The notes below the pieces were generated by a model. The model was not told the DNA's origin. It did no database searches and was given only the letters and a program-made list of their open reading frames with translations. Shown here piece after piece: positions 21,861 to 35,031 of a stretch of 64,000 nt of DNA. Each line of letters begins with the position of its first letter. Position 1 is the first letter of the stretch. The stretch is taken from positions 83,796 to 147,795 of the forward strand of contig VZTG01010637.1 of NCBI GenBank assembly GCA_013397845.1. The letters run 5' to 3'. The translations under genes and the position numbers were made by a program. The DNA comes from Melanocharis versteri (lineage: Eukaryota; Chordata; Aves; Passeriformes; Melanocharitidae).

Positions 21861-24800
21861 CTGGTCTGAGACTATTTATTTTGGTTTAAATCTGATGGTA
21901 ACTGTCAGCTTCTTCACCCAAATTAGACCCCATCAGTGAAAGCTGTCATTTCTTGTTCAGTGTTCTTTATGTCCATCTTCAGTAGCAGGAGAAGGAGGCC
22001 AGGCCTCTCCTGCTTTCAACAGTGCCAATTAACTGTACCAGTCACTGTGCACAGACACAGCTGCAGAGGGAAAGGTGCACTCCAGATTTGAGACTTCGAG
22101 ATATGCTTGGGCATGTATGCAGGATTTTTCTTGTTTGTTTTTACAGCTGGCTATTTAATCACAAATGTTTTTCTTGGACAAAGGAAGCCTTTTTAAGGAA
22201 CAAAATAAAAGGCAATTATCAGGATTTCACAGCTGTAATTTTACTGTATGCTATACACTGGATTTAACTCCAACAGCATGCAACGTAGTTGCCTCCGGAT
22301 TGTTTCAGTACAACCACATAATATAAATCTTTGGGTTTTAATGACACAACCTCATGGTTATCTACAATGTATGTCATTCTAGCATAGAATAATCCAAAAT
22401 AACAATTTCCCCAATGATACAACACTTCAGTAATAAAATTTATCCTTTGTAGTAAGGACAAATACAGAATTGTTCATGTAGCGTGACACAGCAATCTACG
22501 TGACCAAGTGACTGATATGTGGGGTGAGGACACTCGCAGGACTCCAGCCATAAAGTTGGTTGCATGAGATGACACTGATGACCCATCTTAACAAATAACT
22601 TGGCCATCTCCTATAGTTTCAACACAAGCTGAGGTCTTCCACATTTTCCCATACTGAGTTTTACTTTTACCTAGTGAAACTGAGGTAAAAATAACTCCCT
22701 GACCTCCAGAGTGTAATATGACACACACGAGGTTTAGTTTCCTTTATCCCCCTGCCTAAGCTCTAATACTGAAGCCCAAGTGTTTGCCCTCACTTCACTT
22801 ACTCTTCCAGACTCATGTAAAACTAAAGACAACAATGTCACCAATGTCACCAATAGGTGATCGTATATCATTAAATCAATGTTACTGGTATTCAGAATGT
22901 TCATAGCTTGTGAGATTTCAACTGAGAAAAAAATAGTACTAAAAAACCTAGCAGTAAACTTGCATTAAAGTAAATACTTCCTCCTGGAACTAAAGTATAC
23001 CAGTATGTGTTTGAAGCACGGCTTTCAGTGTTTTCAAAAGTTTGATTTATGGCACTTCACAGTATGCGACTGGGAAGCTGAAAAGGCTTTTCATAGTTCT
23101 GGGGATCTTGCATAACTTGGGAAACTCCTGGTAGTTCTTAATTAGTCCACTACAATTTGCTCTGTGGGACACTGTACACACCAACTAATCAAGAGCCAAG
23201 TGGGGAACAAAGGAGCAGAGTGCAAAACACTCACAAATAGCCTGCTGAGAAATCATTTCTGAAAAGTTAGCAAAGTCAACCATCATTTTAATTTTAGGGC
23301 TGGATGCCTTCTAATATTAACAAAGAATGGATTTGAAACTGGAACAACTATGCTGGCAGACAAAAGACTAAACCCATTAATAGGTCTATCCTATTTACTG
23401 CAAAGGCAAATGGACTGGCAATAAATCCCTAATCTTAAAGACTCTTAGCATTACGATATTTTACATCTCAATTCTTAAGGTGTACTTTTAAATAGTGAGA
23501 CATTCTGAAAATCTTCCTCATGAAACGTGTAGTCTTGGGCAAGAACTGAGTGAAAACTTCAAAGGTGTTCTGATCTTATATTTGTGAAACAACATAGTTT
23601 TCTTTCTTTTACAAGGCTTGCTAATTAGAACTTGTCACTCTTACCACATGTACATGAGTCTGTTCTCCTTAGAGGCAAAATGTATGAGGTCAGCATGCAT
23701 TGGCATATTTGATTTTCACACACTGTGTAGAATCGGTACAGAAAGGTCTTTGGGATTATGTTTTGGAAAACTTTACTTTTAAAGACAACCTAAATTTGGA
23801 TCAAATACAACTACAGAATCTCGCAGCAGTCTGAAAGTTTAGGGAATAAAGGCTGTCCTTACGTCTGTTCATCCAACAATTGTTCCTGCACTGTAAAGTA
23901 TTGTGTTATTGAAAGTACTCTAAATAAAAGAGCAGTGAACTTTTATTAAAGGTCCAAGTTTATTTGTAACGTACAAACATTTCAGCGTAATTCAGTAATT
24001 AAGAGACAAGTAACAGGCGTGCACTAAAAGCAAAGATGGAGGAGTGGGATCAGCACTGATGGGGCTGTACTGTAACATGCTGCATTCAAAGTAGCTCTGC
24101 TAAGGAGCATCTGGTTGTATTTAAACGGCAAAGTTTGGACTCAGCATGATAATACAAACAAGATGATGACATTGGCTTCAGCCTCTAGTAACCAGCTGCT
24201 TGCAAACTGAGTGTCAGTGTAACTACTGCTGAGCATGATCAGAATCTTCTAAGCTTCCATACTCCTGTTTTTAATCAGAGGGAGAGAGAGAGACAGGTCC
24301 CACAAGTATATCAACAAAGGACTGACAATAATACAGGGGAATCTATAACAGAAAGGAACGTTGCTGTTTTGAAGAAAGTCTGAGCAGTTGTATTAGAAGG
24401 CTGGAGTTACTTAGGAGAAAAACACAACCCAACCCAACAGATGTCTTTAAACTGTCTCATCCAGAAGAAATTTATTTAAATGCTGTTGAACTGGGTTACA
24501 AACATTATAACTAAGGACTTCATATTCTTCAGTCATAGTACCCACATACTAATTTGGGACCTGAAACAAGAAAAGAATACTTACTCTTAAGATGCTAACA
24601 TTTGAAAACTTGTGCATGTTTTAGAAGGTATCTATTTCCACTTCTGCTTTGCAGCATGGACAGCACTGAACAAAACCAGCTTGCAATAGCACGCAACAAA
24701 GGTATGTATAAGCAAATAATAAATTTTGGTGAGAGCAGATGAGGCAGTGCAAAGAAAAAGGTACCTGAAAGGCAACAGAACCAGATATGGCAAAAAAAAA

Positions 24801-27800
24801 TTAAAAGATGGGATGTCTGTTTTAAAAAACTTCAGTATAGAGAAGCTAAGTTTTCCATAAAAGAAGGACTAATGTTAATCTTCAGAGTATTTAAATAACT
24901 GCAGTTGGACAAGACAGAGACATCCCACAGTTGCTGTCCCTTAAAGGGATATTTTCCATTACATCCTCCCCTGCTCCTAGCTTACTCCACACTTGTACTT
25001 TTGTGATTATGATAGCAAAAAACCAACCTTCATATTGCTTTCTGCCAGCTTAGTGAGCAGAATTGCCTTACAGAGGGGGCTGGGCAAGTGCCAGAGCCAG
25101 TCAGATGCTGAAGGCCACTGGAGTAGGAGGAGACACGCAGCTAGGAGCAGGGGAAGGTAAATATAGAAGCCTAAATTTAGACCTTTTCCTCTAATTGCCT
25201 AGCACTTTGGTGCTTGCAGTCACTAAGTCACACTTACTCTGCTTAAACCACCTACAGCAGACATTTGTATGATGGAAAGAGGAGGGTAAAAAGAAAGGGC
25301 AAAGGATCAGTGAATTTGTTTTTGTAAACAAAGTCACTCAGCTTTAACCAAAGAAAAGAAACAGGTGCACTCACACTTATTTTTGAACTGATTGTGTTTC
25401 TCTCTCAAAATACATGGTTGACACTGTGTTTGTTGTTTGAAATGATTAAGGTTGAAAAACTACAAAAAAAAATAATTTCTGCTTTTAAGTACTTATGAAA
25501 ATTGTCGTTTGCTGGGATCTGGCTAAAGTCACAGATTTACAGTCCTGAATAATTTCATGACCCCTGTGTGCACAGAATGCACGTTTCAAAACAGACATCA
25601 CAGTGGTCCCAGGACTCACTCTATATGGTAGAATTTCAAAAGGAACCAGCATAAACCATCAAACGCTTGGCTGGAAGCAACATCTCCGTCATCGTTAGAA
25701 CCCTAAGTTCCAAGCTGCAATAAGCACTGCTTACATTTACACAGCACCCCTTCAGTGCTGACCCGTAAGGAGCTCAGTGCATGCTCATTCTTCCATGAAT
25801 TAACTGCATGAGCAACACATTCTTGGGGGACTTACGCTGTAAGGATATGCTTAAACTCACCCTGCACACCAGAATGAACTCGTGAACGAGCACAAAGCTG
25901 ATGTATAAGGCTCCAAATTCACTTAGATTTAATAGCAATTTTTACCTTGGTTTTGTCATGTTCTAAAACCATTTAATGACTATCACGTGGATTTGGTTTC
26001 CTGTAATCTGATACTATTTCAATTTGGTTTGTTTACGGGTATTTAATTGGTTTATTCTTCAAGATTTTTGAGTTGAATTACATTTTCTAAGATGTATCTA
26101 AGTGGCAATATTAGTCAGACACAAAAAAGCGGATAGGGCAAAACTCACAGACTTAACCAAAACTCAGTCTGACTTTGTTCTCATCAGCTAAAGGAGATAA
26201 GATCTTAATTTGATTAAATTAGTATCAGATAAAACCCTAGTGGAGACGAAATCTTTTTTAGCTGTTTTTTGTCTGCTAGCACTTAGAGAATACACACTCC
26301 TGTATAAACATAACTTACCAGTGGCCATTTATGTAGCATCAGGGATGAGCCATACAATCTTTGTAATCTGTAACAAGAGAAGAAATAAAGGAGTCCAGAC
26401 TTACATTTTGCTTCCACGGTAAAATGGAAAAAGTTATTTATAAAATATGAACCTTACAAAATGGACAAAAAAAAATCTATCTGGATGATTATGCTGAGGT
26501 TTGCTTCTGCTCACTTGCAAACATTTCAGAAGCATTGTCTAGCCCTATGATGCTGTCCTGACTTGGATCTCTCATGCCAATCTCTACAGTGTTCTAAGTT
26601 TCCATAATTTAGAAGGTGAACTTCTATTTTGAAACCCTCAAATGGGCACTTTTTCAAATAACTATTTTTCAAAGTTCTAAAGTAAAATGTCATTCTCTAT
26701 ACTTCCAGTATATGCCTGATAATTTGTTTCCTATGTCTTGTCAGTTCTCATCTATTTCTTGCTCCTAAAGGCAATTTTATAATTAGCTCACATTTTATGT
26801 GTCCATTTTTTCGACGAGTGAATGCTGTCTTCACTAGATTCAATCATGGGAGGGTTTAAAAGGCAGTCTAGCAACAACTGAAATCAGCTGCACCTTTTTG
26901 ATTAATGTGCAGGACGACTGTTGCAAATACCCATCTACCTGAAAATCCTGTACTACAGAACACAGTGCACTAGCACATTTGTAGCAATAGCTAAACACTA
27001 TTACCATCTAATGACTGCTTTCTGATTCACATTATCTTTGTAACAACAATCAGTTTCATATTGTAAGAATTTGATTATATTCTGGGGATGTCATCTATGT
27101 TTTTATCTTCTGTCAGTGCTGTATAAGTGGCTTAAAAACAAAGAAGTCGCCTATCAGAGCTGTTAAGCTCCCAGAAGGCAGCAGACTGGTTTTGTTTGCT
27201 GCTTTGCAACATTGTCAGTAACTTTAGCAGGTGATAGATTTAGCATAGTTTGTGTTTGACAAAAGCCAAACAAAGAATTGAGACAAACATAATTAAAGAG
27301 CTGAGATGATCAGCCTCCTGCAAATGAGTTTGTTTTGCTATGGTGCTTTATAGTTTAGAAATAAAGTCTAATGTAATTATCTTCTCTATGTGCACTTAAA
27401 AAAGCCGACTTTCAACAACAACAAAAAAACCCCAAAATTTCTTAATTCATTTTTAGCCAACCACAATGTAATGAATATCTGGAGATATAGATGAGTGCAG
27501 CATCTGCTTGGTAGCCTGACTGTCTCTGTGACAACGAAGGAAAAGAACTCCTTGATAAAACACACAACCTTTGAGAGAGGAAGTAGAATGGGAATCAGAA
27601 ATGAAAGCCTTGTGGCAATAAAACTGGACTCCACTATTGCATTTACTAGCACATTTATGGGTATTACAGCGCATAGTTTGCCTTCCCCTCTTCTTTTACA
27701 GCCTCATAATTTTTATTTGCCCCTAAGATTTCTACCCTCTTGAAAAATTTCACCTCTGACTTATCTGTTTCAGATGGTATATAATAACCATGGACCAGGG

Positions 27801-28289
27801 CAGGGAGGAGTAATTAAACTGTTGAGTGAGACTATCCTGTCTCCTGAGCCCTGCTGTCTTTCCGGGCACTGACCATCCCTTTGCCTCGCAGGGAGCGGCA
27901 AAAGGCAATGAAACAACATTAAGAGGGGGCTGTGGCCTGGCGTTCACTGGCTTAGACAGGGTGAAACTATTAACCTGCTAGAGGAAGACAAGAAAGCTTT
28001 CATTACACCCCAGATAAATCTGCTGAACGGACAATTCCTTACTATGATACTCAGGCACCATGGGCCACTTTTGGTCACGATTCTGGGAAGCCCGTTACAT
28101 GTATTTTAACGGAGCCAAATTTTGAGTGTAGCTATGCCCCGCTTGGAGGCCGGAACGTACCAACGGTACTGTTCCATTTTAATTTCCACATCCACTATGA
28201 CTGGCGCATGGGACCTGTGTAGTAGAAACCCAGAAAATCACCAGATTTTAGGATTTCCACCCCCTCAGGCCCCTCAGTCTCGAGCCTGA
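21861..28289. other. Intergenic DNA upstream of SLC7A6
   Basis: I see no gene with supporting domains. There is a short GA-rich run at 24279-24293 and one exon-like 47-base segment at 24655, listed separately. It may hold distal regulatory DNA for either flanking gene, but no specific site can be supported. Confidence 0.4.
24655..24701 (+). other. Exon-like 47-nt segment with a start codon
   Basis: A good pyrimidine-rich acceptor (CTTCTGCTTTGCAG) is followed by C then ATG GAC AGC and 15 open codons (MDSTEQNQLAIARNK). It ends at a consensus donor (AAAG|GTATGT). I found no partner exons and do not recognise the peptide. It could be a 5' exon of an unknown transcript or chance. Confidence 0.15.
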
Positions 28290-29480
28290 GGGTCTCAGCT
28301 GTAACTCAGGCATGCGGGTGAAACTCATGTGGACTCTGTGCAGCGTCGTCCGCCGGGGCTTCGCGGGAGCTCCGCGTCCCCGAGGCCCTCAGGGAGCGCG
28401 GGGAGAGGGCAGGGCCCCCGGCCCGGGCTGGGAAAGGCGCCGTTCCCGTACCGTCAGCGCTAAGGCTCTTCTCCCTCCTGCCCCCGCGGGAGAGGGGGAG
28501 GCTGGTCCCCCGCTCCGGCTGCGGCGGGGGAGGCCATCGCGGCTCTCCTCACCCACCGGTAGCGGAGGGGCCGACGCGAGCTCCGCGGGGCAGGGGGGAG
28601 CTCCGGCCCGGCAAACACCTCCCTCCGCACCAGCGGGTGCCGCAGGGTTCCGCGCAACCCCTGCGGAGCTGGTGGGCTCCTTGCGGCTTCTCCCTCCGGG
28701 CGACCACGCGGGAGGTAGCGGATTTCTGCCGGGGAGGGGCGAGGGGGCGACGGAGGAGGAGGTGACGGAGGCGGCGAAGCCGGGGCGGCGCGGCGGGGAG
28801 GCGGCGACGGCGGCGGCGATGCCGGCGTGGGGGGGCGGGGCGGAGGGGCCGCCATCGCGTGTCGGGTGGCAACGGGCGGGGAGCATCCCGAGACGGCTCC
28901 GCGGGAGCGGAGGTAACGCGGTTCCGGCCGGCACAGCCCGGGTGGGGTTTTGGCTTTCTTCCCCGCTTTCCTTCAGCTCCGCTCGCCTTGAGGGAAGGCG
29001 GGCAGCGAGCAGTCTCAGTGCAGCGGCTGCCGGCGGCTGCGCCTGCCCTGCTGCATCTGGGGCGGCGGCTTTGGCGACCCGGGCGGCTGCAAGTGTGCGG
29101 TGGTAGCAAGATAAATGCCATGTGTTTCTGTACTGTCTTTAAAGGGTGCCCCAACTCGGGACAGTCCCCGTCTGGGGCGGGTGCCTGCAGCTACTTCCTT
29201 CCCGGGGCTGTCCAGAAGGCTTGAAATGTGGGCGAACCTCGTTTATTTTCTGAGGAGAAAGAGGGTCAGCAGCGCTTGTGGAGAGCGGAGCGGCCTCCGA
29301 GGGTGGAGGTGACGGCTCTGCGAAGGACCCCTCCCTCCCGCGGCGGGACCCCTCAGGGGCTCGGGCCGGCGGCGGCTCCTGCAGTCGTGCTTATGGCGAC
29401 TCGAGGGTGCCTTGGGGAAGCCGCGTGTTCCTTTGGTGCTTTTTGGTGGTGGGTGCAGGTCATTGTAACTGCCCTGTGAA
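28290..29480 (+). promoter_or_regulatory. SLC7A6: CpG island, likely SLC7A6 promoter and first non-coding exon
   Basis: About 1.2 kb of GC-rich, CpG-dense sequence stands out from AT-rich surroundings. It contains several GC boxes (for example GGGGGCGGGGCGG near 28830) and no obvious TATA box. A good donor (GGAG|GTAACG) at 28912/28913 could end exon 1 and splice to the coding-exon acceptor at 34467/34468. Long open frames here on both strands reflect base composition. It is the only island between the RIPK2-like gene and SLC7A6. Confidence 0.7.
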
Positions 29481-32400
29481 GTGGGCTTAGTGGGACCCTC
29501 GGGCCAGCACGCCTTTGCTTGCTGGCGTTTGGTGGTGATTTTGATTGTTTTGTGTGTTTTTAAATGAAGCGTGTTAACTACAGTCTGATCAGGTGCGGCT
29601 GTAAGTGCCACCTAAAGAGTACGCATGGGTGTAGCATGTGTCTTTTGGCATTGTATTCCCCCCCTTTGAGAGATTTCCACTTTTCTGCCCCAGCATGAAA
29701 AATAAGGTGAATTACTTTAACCAACTCTACTGTTGTTCCTTCTGTCTTTACCTGGGGCTTATTGTATAAATTTCGCCAGATGTTCCTCTCGTTGCAGCAG
29801 CCTCGTGCTCTCCCAACCTAAATTAAGACTGATCAAAGTTCCTGTTGTGATCTTGCTTCTGTTTTTATCTTTGGAAATATGAAAATAATGAAAAATACGA
29901 AAAAATACGAAAATATTACTACCATTCTGATAAACTGTCAAGTGAAAAAATTGATATAGTAACTTCTCTTTCATACCTTTTTACGTTATAAATGTACCTT
30001 GTCCTTTTTTAAAAAAAATGGATGTTACAACCAATTCTATTTGATCAAAAGTTTGTTGGTAGGATTTTTTTAAATTGTGCTAAAGATGTGTTTGTATATG
30101 CAAGCACGAAAAACTTGGTTGAACAGATTATATCTTTACATTGGGAATTGTTTTTGTTGTAAGGGCTTCCTGTCTGTTACGCACATGTATGGTAGGGCAG
30201 CGATCCTCCTCTCACCAGAAAAAAGAAAAACATACCCTAGACAAACTCTAAGCCTTTCCCATGTAAATGTTCAGACTATGAGGTGCCTAAATATATACAT
30301 TGCAATGAATAAGCATTTCTGGGACTTACAGCCTTTGCTCTGGTGGTGCTTAACTCCCTGAAGACTTTGATACTGTTTGCCTGTATAGAGCAATCTTGAA
30401 TCTTGCTCATAGGGCCAATCGTGTTCAGAAATAGGAGTCTTACATTTGGTATATGTGAATAGCCAAAGTGTGTATGTAAAGCTGTGTTACAACGAGAGAT
30501 GTTTTATGCAATCAAGAACCGAGGAAGACAGAGGCAAGAGCACCAGAAATCTTTGCTAATGAGTAGGTATTGTATAAAAGCACAGCAAACACAGCAAGCT
30601 TTTAGCAGTTTGGTACTTCACCTTGGTCATTAAATCACTTGCAGGTTCATCCCAGGTCGAACAACCAACAGTTGTTCTGCTCAGTGGGAGAGGGGGGATC
30701 TTGGCAGATGATTCCCCTTCCTCCCCTTAAAGGAGGTCCACCCTGTAATGCAGTGTTAGTACATTGCTAATTGCATGTTAACCCTCATCATCTCCTCTGG
30801 TACCTGGCCACGGTGTGTACCAGAATATATATTTTTGGTGAAACAGTGAAGTGATCCTAGTTTCAGGTCACTCTGTCGTGGTTTCATATCATAGCTTTCT
30901 ATATCAACAGCAGAGTAATTTCAGTTAAAAAAAAAAATCTACATATATCAGCAAAGAGATTCCTCACAGCTGCAAAGATCAAAAAAAAAAGGATTGAAGA
31001 CTTTGTATTGCACAAGGGTGAGCGATGAGGAAATCCATGTGTTGGTTAGCTTGTGTGAAGGCAGAACCCTGCATTAGCCATAGCACTCCTGTGGCCGGGC
31101 TTTGGCAGCGTTAGAGGTTGTTCTAATAGTATTCTTAGCTGCAGTAGATTAGGATTATTGTATGTTATATATACTATTTGTCCCTGGTTCTCCTCCTCCA
31201 AGCCTCTCTTCTGTTTCCACTGAAATAGTGATCTTGTGACAGAATCATGGATTTTAATATATGTGTTTCTTCTCTGACACAGCTTCAGTTTTCTCTAGTC
31301 TCTGCTTTTCCTCTCCCTTTGTAAGGTTTTTTTCCAGTTGGTCAAAGCTGCAGATTAGGGTTCCTCTTAAGATAAAATGAAATACTTGAAGGAAAAAATC
31401 TGCTAACAGTTTTGATTTTGTCAGAGGTGGTATAATGCATCACGTGCCTCTGGCAAATAAGCAATTCCTGCCCAGAAGGCTTTAAAAGGCAAATAAAACA
31501 AATAAGGCTAGAGAAGAGAATGAAGTATCAGATCTTCAGTGAGCTGTTGTACACACCTTCATGCAAATCCTAGTTGTCGGCAGATTTCCAAAATTGGGTA
31601 TAACAAAAGCAGACTTGGAGGGGAAGAAGGAGAATTGGGGGACAAAACAGGCTAGGTTGAGAAATTCTGTGATGGTTCTTTCCTGGTTGGAGAGAGTAGG
31701 GCAAGAAACAGTCAAGGTCATCAGTAACAAAACTGTAGAGAACTGCAGTCACATGCTGTGAATTGAGGTGGAGGCATTTGAACAGTGACTGAGCCTGAAG
31801 ATGCAGGTAATTAAATGCACCTCTGAACTGCAGACTGTGAGGTAAATCGTGGTTTCTCTTTGTGCAAAACTGGCTCTGCGTTAACACACCAGGTTTGTTG
31901 TGATTTGAATTACCCACTTGACCTAAATGATCAAAATGACTGAGTATTTCAAGTGTTGCATATACTTCTGATCAGTTTGTACTTTGGAAGGTGTTCAGGA
32001 GGAAATGAGAATGATGATTAGGATATGTGAGTAAGAAATCATAAAGCTGTGTGGTTACCACCAAAATGATGTTTTACATTCGTGATCAGTTCTTGACATA
32101 TTTACGCAGTTTTATCCTTTAGCTGTAAGGGCTGCAGATGAACATGGCATGTTTTCAAACGGCAGTTGGATATCATAATAATAGCTGTAGTATTCTTGTT
32201 TCTTCCGCTGACATTTGTTCAGGGTGAATTGCCTTCTGAAAAACATTTGCGACTAGTGTTCTGTCCTGAGTTCTTTTCATGGAAATGAAAAGACTCAGTT
32301 TGGAGTTGAATGATATTTTTATGGGTCACAAGTGTTCTTTTAAATCTGCTTCTAACAGTCAAATTAGTCATGAAAACATCTGTTTTGATTATTTATTCTG

Positions 32401-34467
32401 CTGTTTTGCACAGCTTTCTGATGATTGCATGATGTTTATAGTTGATTAATGATTATATGCATTCACAGATAATAGCTGAACTTTTTCTTGTAAAGCAAAT
32501 AAATAATCTTGTGAATTTATAGGGCACATGTATTCTTGAAGACTTAGCTCTGCTGCACCAATAACAGAAAGTCAGGTGGTAAGTGGTTGCAAATGAATTT
32601 GGCACAAGATAGATGGAAGAGTAAATAACGAGAGGAACAGGTAACAACTGGTGCAATAAATTTACTTTGCTTTTCCTTTGCAGTTTTGGGCACATTCGTC
32701 TGTAGAAACTGTGGGGATGCCTCTCTCCTAGTTAATTTAATTTTGTTGGAGGTGCCTAATTATAACACTGAAGCTTTTAAGTTCTGAAAAGGCAGTGATT
32801 AGTTTCTGGAAGTTCGAAAAATTTTGGTCTAATTATAAGTGTGAAATTTGATGTCTTCTGATGTATCTGTGATACTAGATGTTGACTCATATAAATGGTA
32901 AAATGTGTATTTAGTAATTAAGCATCTTTAAAGTGTTTATTTGGAGTATTGAAGGGAAAATAAACCAGAAGGGATCCAACTAAACAGATTGAGGATCTCA
33001 CTTTGCATTATTTAAAAGAACACAGTCTCTAAAGATTCATGAGTTGGAGATGAATGATGTAATATGTTTCAATAAAAAATTTGTACTCCATTTCAGTAGA
33101 AGTTACTTTTTTAATTGATTGAAAATAATCTTTATAGTTTTCACATCTTCACTCTAGTTCAGGGATGTCAGGTCAGATTTTCTGTGCTTTAGTATAGAGG
33201 TGTTGGCTTCATGACAAAGGAAGAGTGTTCTCTCCAGAAAGGTGTGCCTGCAAGAGCTTGTGTGTTCATATGTAGGTGGGGACTGCGTGTTGACCTTTCA
33301 AAATTCCTATATTCAGGTTTTTTGTTCTCTCGGTTGACAAGTTTATTGTTGCAGTTAGAAAACCTTTTGTAAAATCAGTGTTATTACAAAAAAGCACAAA
33401 ATCCACCCCCCATGCTGGATCAGCTGCTTTATTCTAATTGACCCAGATTTTTGATTGTTTTTCTATTCTATAGTAAATGGCTGAAGTATACACTAGAGGT
33501 TTAGTCGGGGGCAGAGCAAGTGAATAGTGATGAAATGAATTCTGGTAGTTATGTAGGGCCTATTTTTTATGCAGCTGATAAAGCAGTAATCTTAAACTTG
33601 TGTAAAATGGGTCTTATTCAGAATTATCAATGTCTTCTTGAGCTACTAAATGTTATTAGCAGTAACTTACTTTTGGAAGGCATGGAAGAATTTTCTGGAG
33701 ACTTCAGGAGAAGATGGCTCAGTGAGTTCTGAAGCAGAGGAGAAAGGTTAATTTCTGTGTCCTTAGATACTGTTAAATATAGCTGCTAATAGAGAAATGT
33801 GGATTGAAACAACTATGGGTTTTTACATACAGTCTGTACTTTTAGATAACTGAGTAATGAGGCAGTGAGATCTGGAAACTGTTCTGAGGAGGGAGCAAAC
33901 TGGTGTCAGAAGTCGACGGTTGGATCAGGGGTACTGTGGAGTGAGTACCTCTGCCTGTGGCCCTTAGCAAGTGCCCTCAGTGCCTTGATAACATGTTACT
34001 AGGTCACTCATAAATTATGTGGGTAAGCACAGTAATTGCATTGGTATTTTTAGTATTGCAGTACGTCTATGTTCATGCTTAGAGCTTCCATCTTGATCTT
34101 GTGGTGCTTCCTTATCTGTAACATCTCACTGTCCTTCTTTCTGTTCTTTCTTCTGTTCTTCTCAAAATAGGAGTCCCTTAATTCTGTCCTTCCTACAGTT
34201 TTGTTTGTTTGTTTTCATAATGGTAGAAGTTCCTCTCTCATCCTGAGTTATATAGGAATTTGTCCCTTGCTTTGTCTGTGTTAGTTCTGCTGTTTAACTG
34301 TGCATGAATTTGACCTTGTGAAAAAAAACCAAACATGGAGCAACAAAAGGAAATATGTTAATTTATATTTGTAAATCATAGGGTGAAAAGGTGGAAAGAA
34401 GATTTTGCAAGAAAGCCCTGGGATAAAAAAATTTATAATGATTTCAGCTGTCTGTATTTTGTTTTAG
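29481..34467 (+). other. SLC7A6: SLC7A6 intron 1 (inferred)
   Basis: No coding exon or clear repeat is recognised. Poly-A/T runs and short AT-rich patches occur. Additional 5' non-coding exons, common in this gene, could be hidden here and cannot be located from sequence alone. Confidence 0.4.
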
Positions 34468-35031
34468 ATTGTGATTTGGAGTCGTGGAGAATTCACAGTC
34501 TTTCCACAATGGCAGAAAGGACAGATTATACAAAATCACAAATTTCACTGGCTGAATACAGCTCCGTCAATAAATCAGAAAGGACAGATCCAAGTGGAAC
34601 ACGGGATGGAGACCAAAATACATTGCAACTGAAGAAAGAAATATCTTTAATAAATGGGATAAGCCTTATAGTAGGCAACATGATTGGTTCAGGTATCTTT
34701 GTCTCTCCCAAAGGAGTTCTCATCTACAGCAAATCTTATGGATTGTCTTTAATAATTTGGGCAATTGGAGGGATATTTTCAGTCTTTGGAGCTCTCTGCT
34801 ATGCTGAACTTGGAACCACTATTACAAAGTCAGGAGCCAGCTATGCATATATCTTGGAGTCTTTTGGAGGCTTCATTGCTTTTATTCGTTTGTGGACCTC
34901 ACTCCTAATTGTTGAACCAACTAGTCAGGCAATCATTGCCATCATCTTTGCTAACTACATAGTTCAGCCTTTCTTCCCTTCTTGTGACCCTCCGTATGTG
35001 GCTTGTCGTCTCATAGCAGCTGCTTGTGAAT
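34468..35031 (+). CDS. SLC7A6: SLC7A6 first coding exon: N-terminus and helices 1-4
   Basis: The acceptor is TTGTTTTAG|ATT and the donor GAAT|GTAAGT. ATG is at 34509. Residues 1-44 form the cytoplasmic tail. From QLKKEISL onward it closely matches human y+LAT2, including VGNMIGSGIFVSPKGVL and LGTTITKSGASYAYILE. An in-frame upstream ATG at 34383 lies 5' of the acceptor and is not used. Confidence 0.95.

Noticed and set aside
28312..29154. Long open frames on both strands (up to 264 codons)
   Set aside because: They sit in a CpG island, are rich in Arg, Ala, Pro and Gly, overlap on both strands and show no domain. High GC content removes stops.
34383..34508. An earlier in-frame ATG giving SLC7A6 a longer N-terminus
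   Set aside because: It lies upstream of a good splice acceptor (34467), and the start at 34509 gives exactly the family length.
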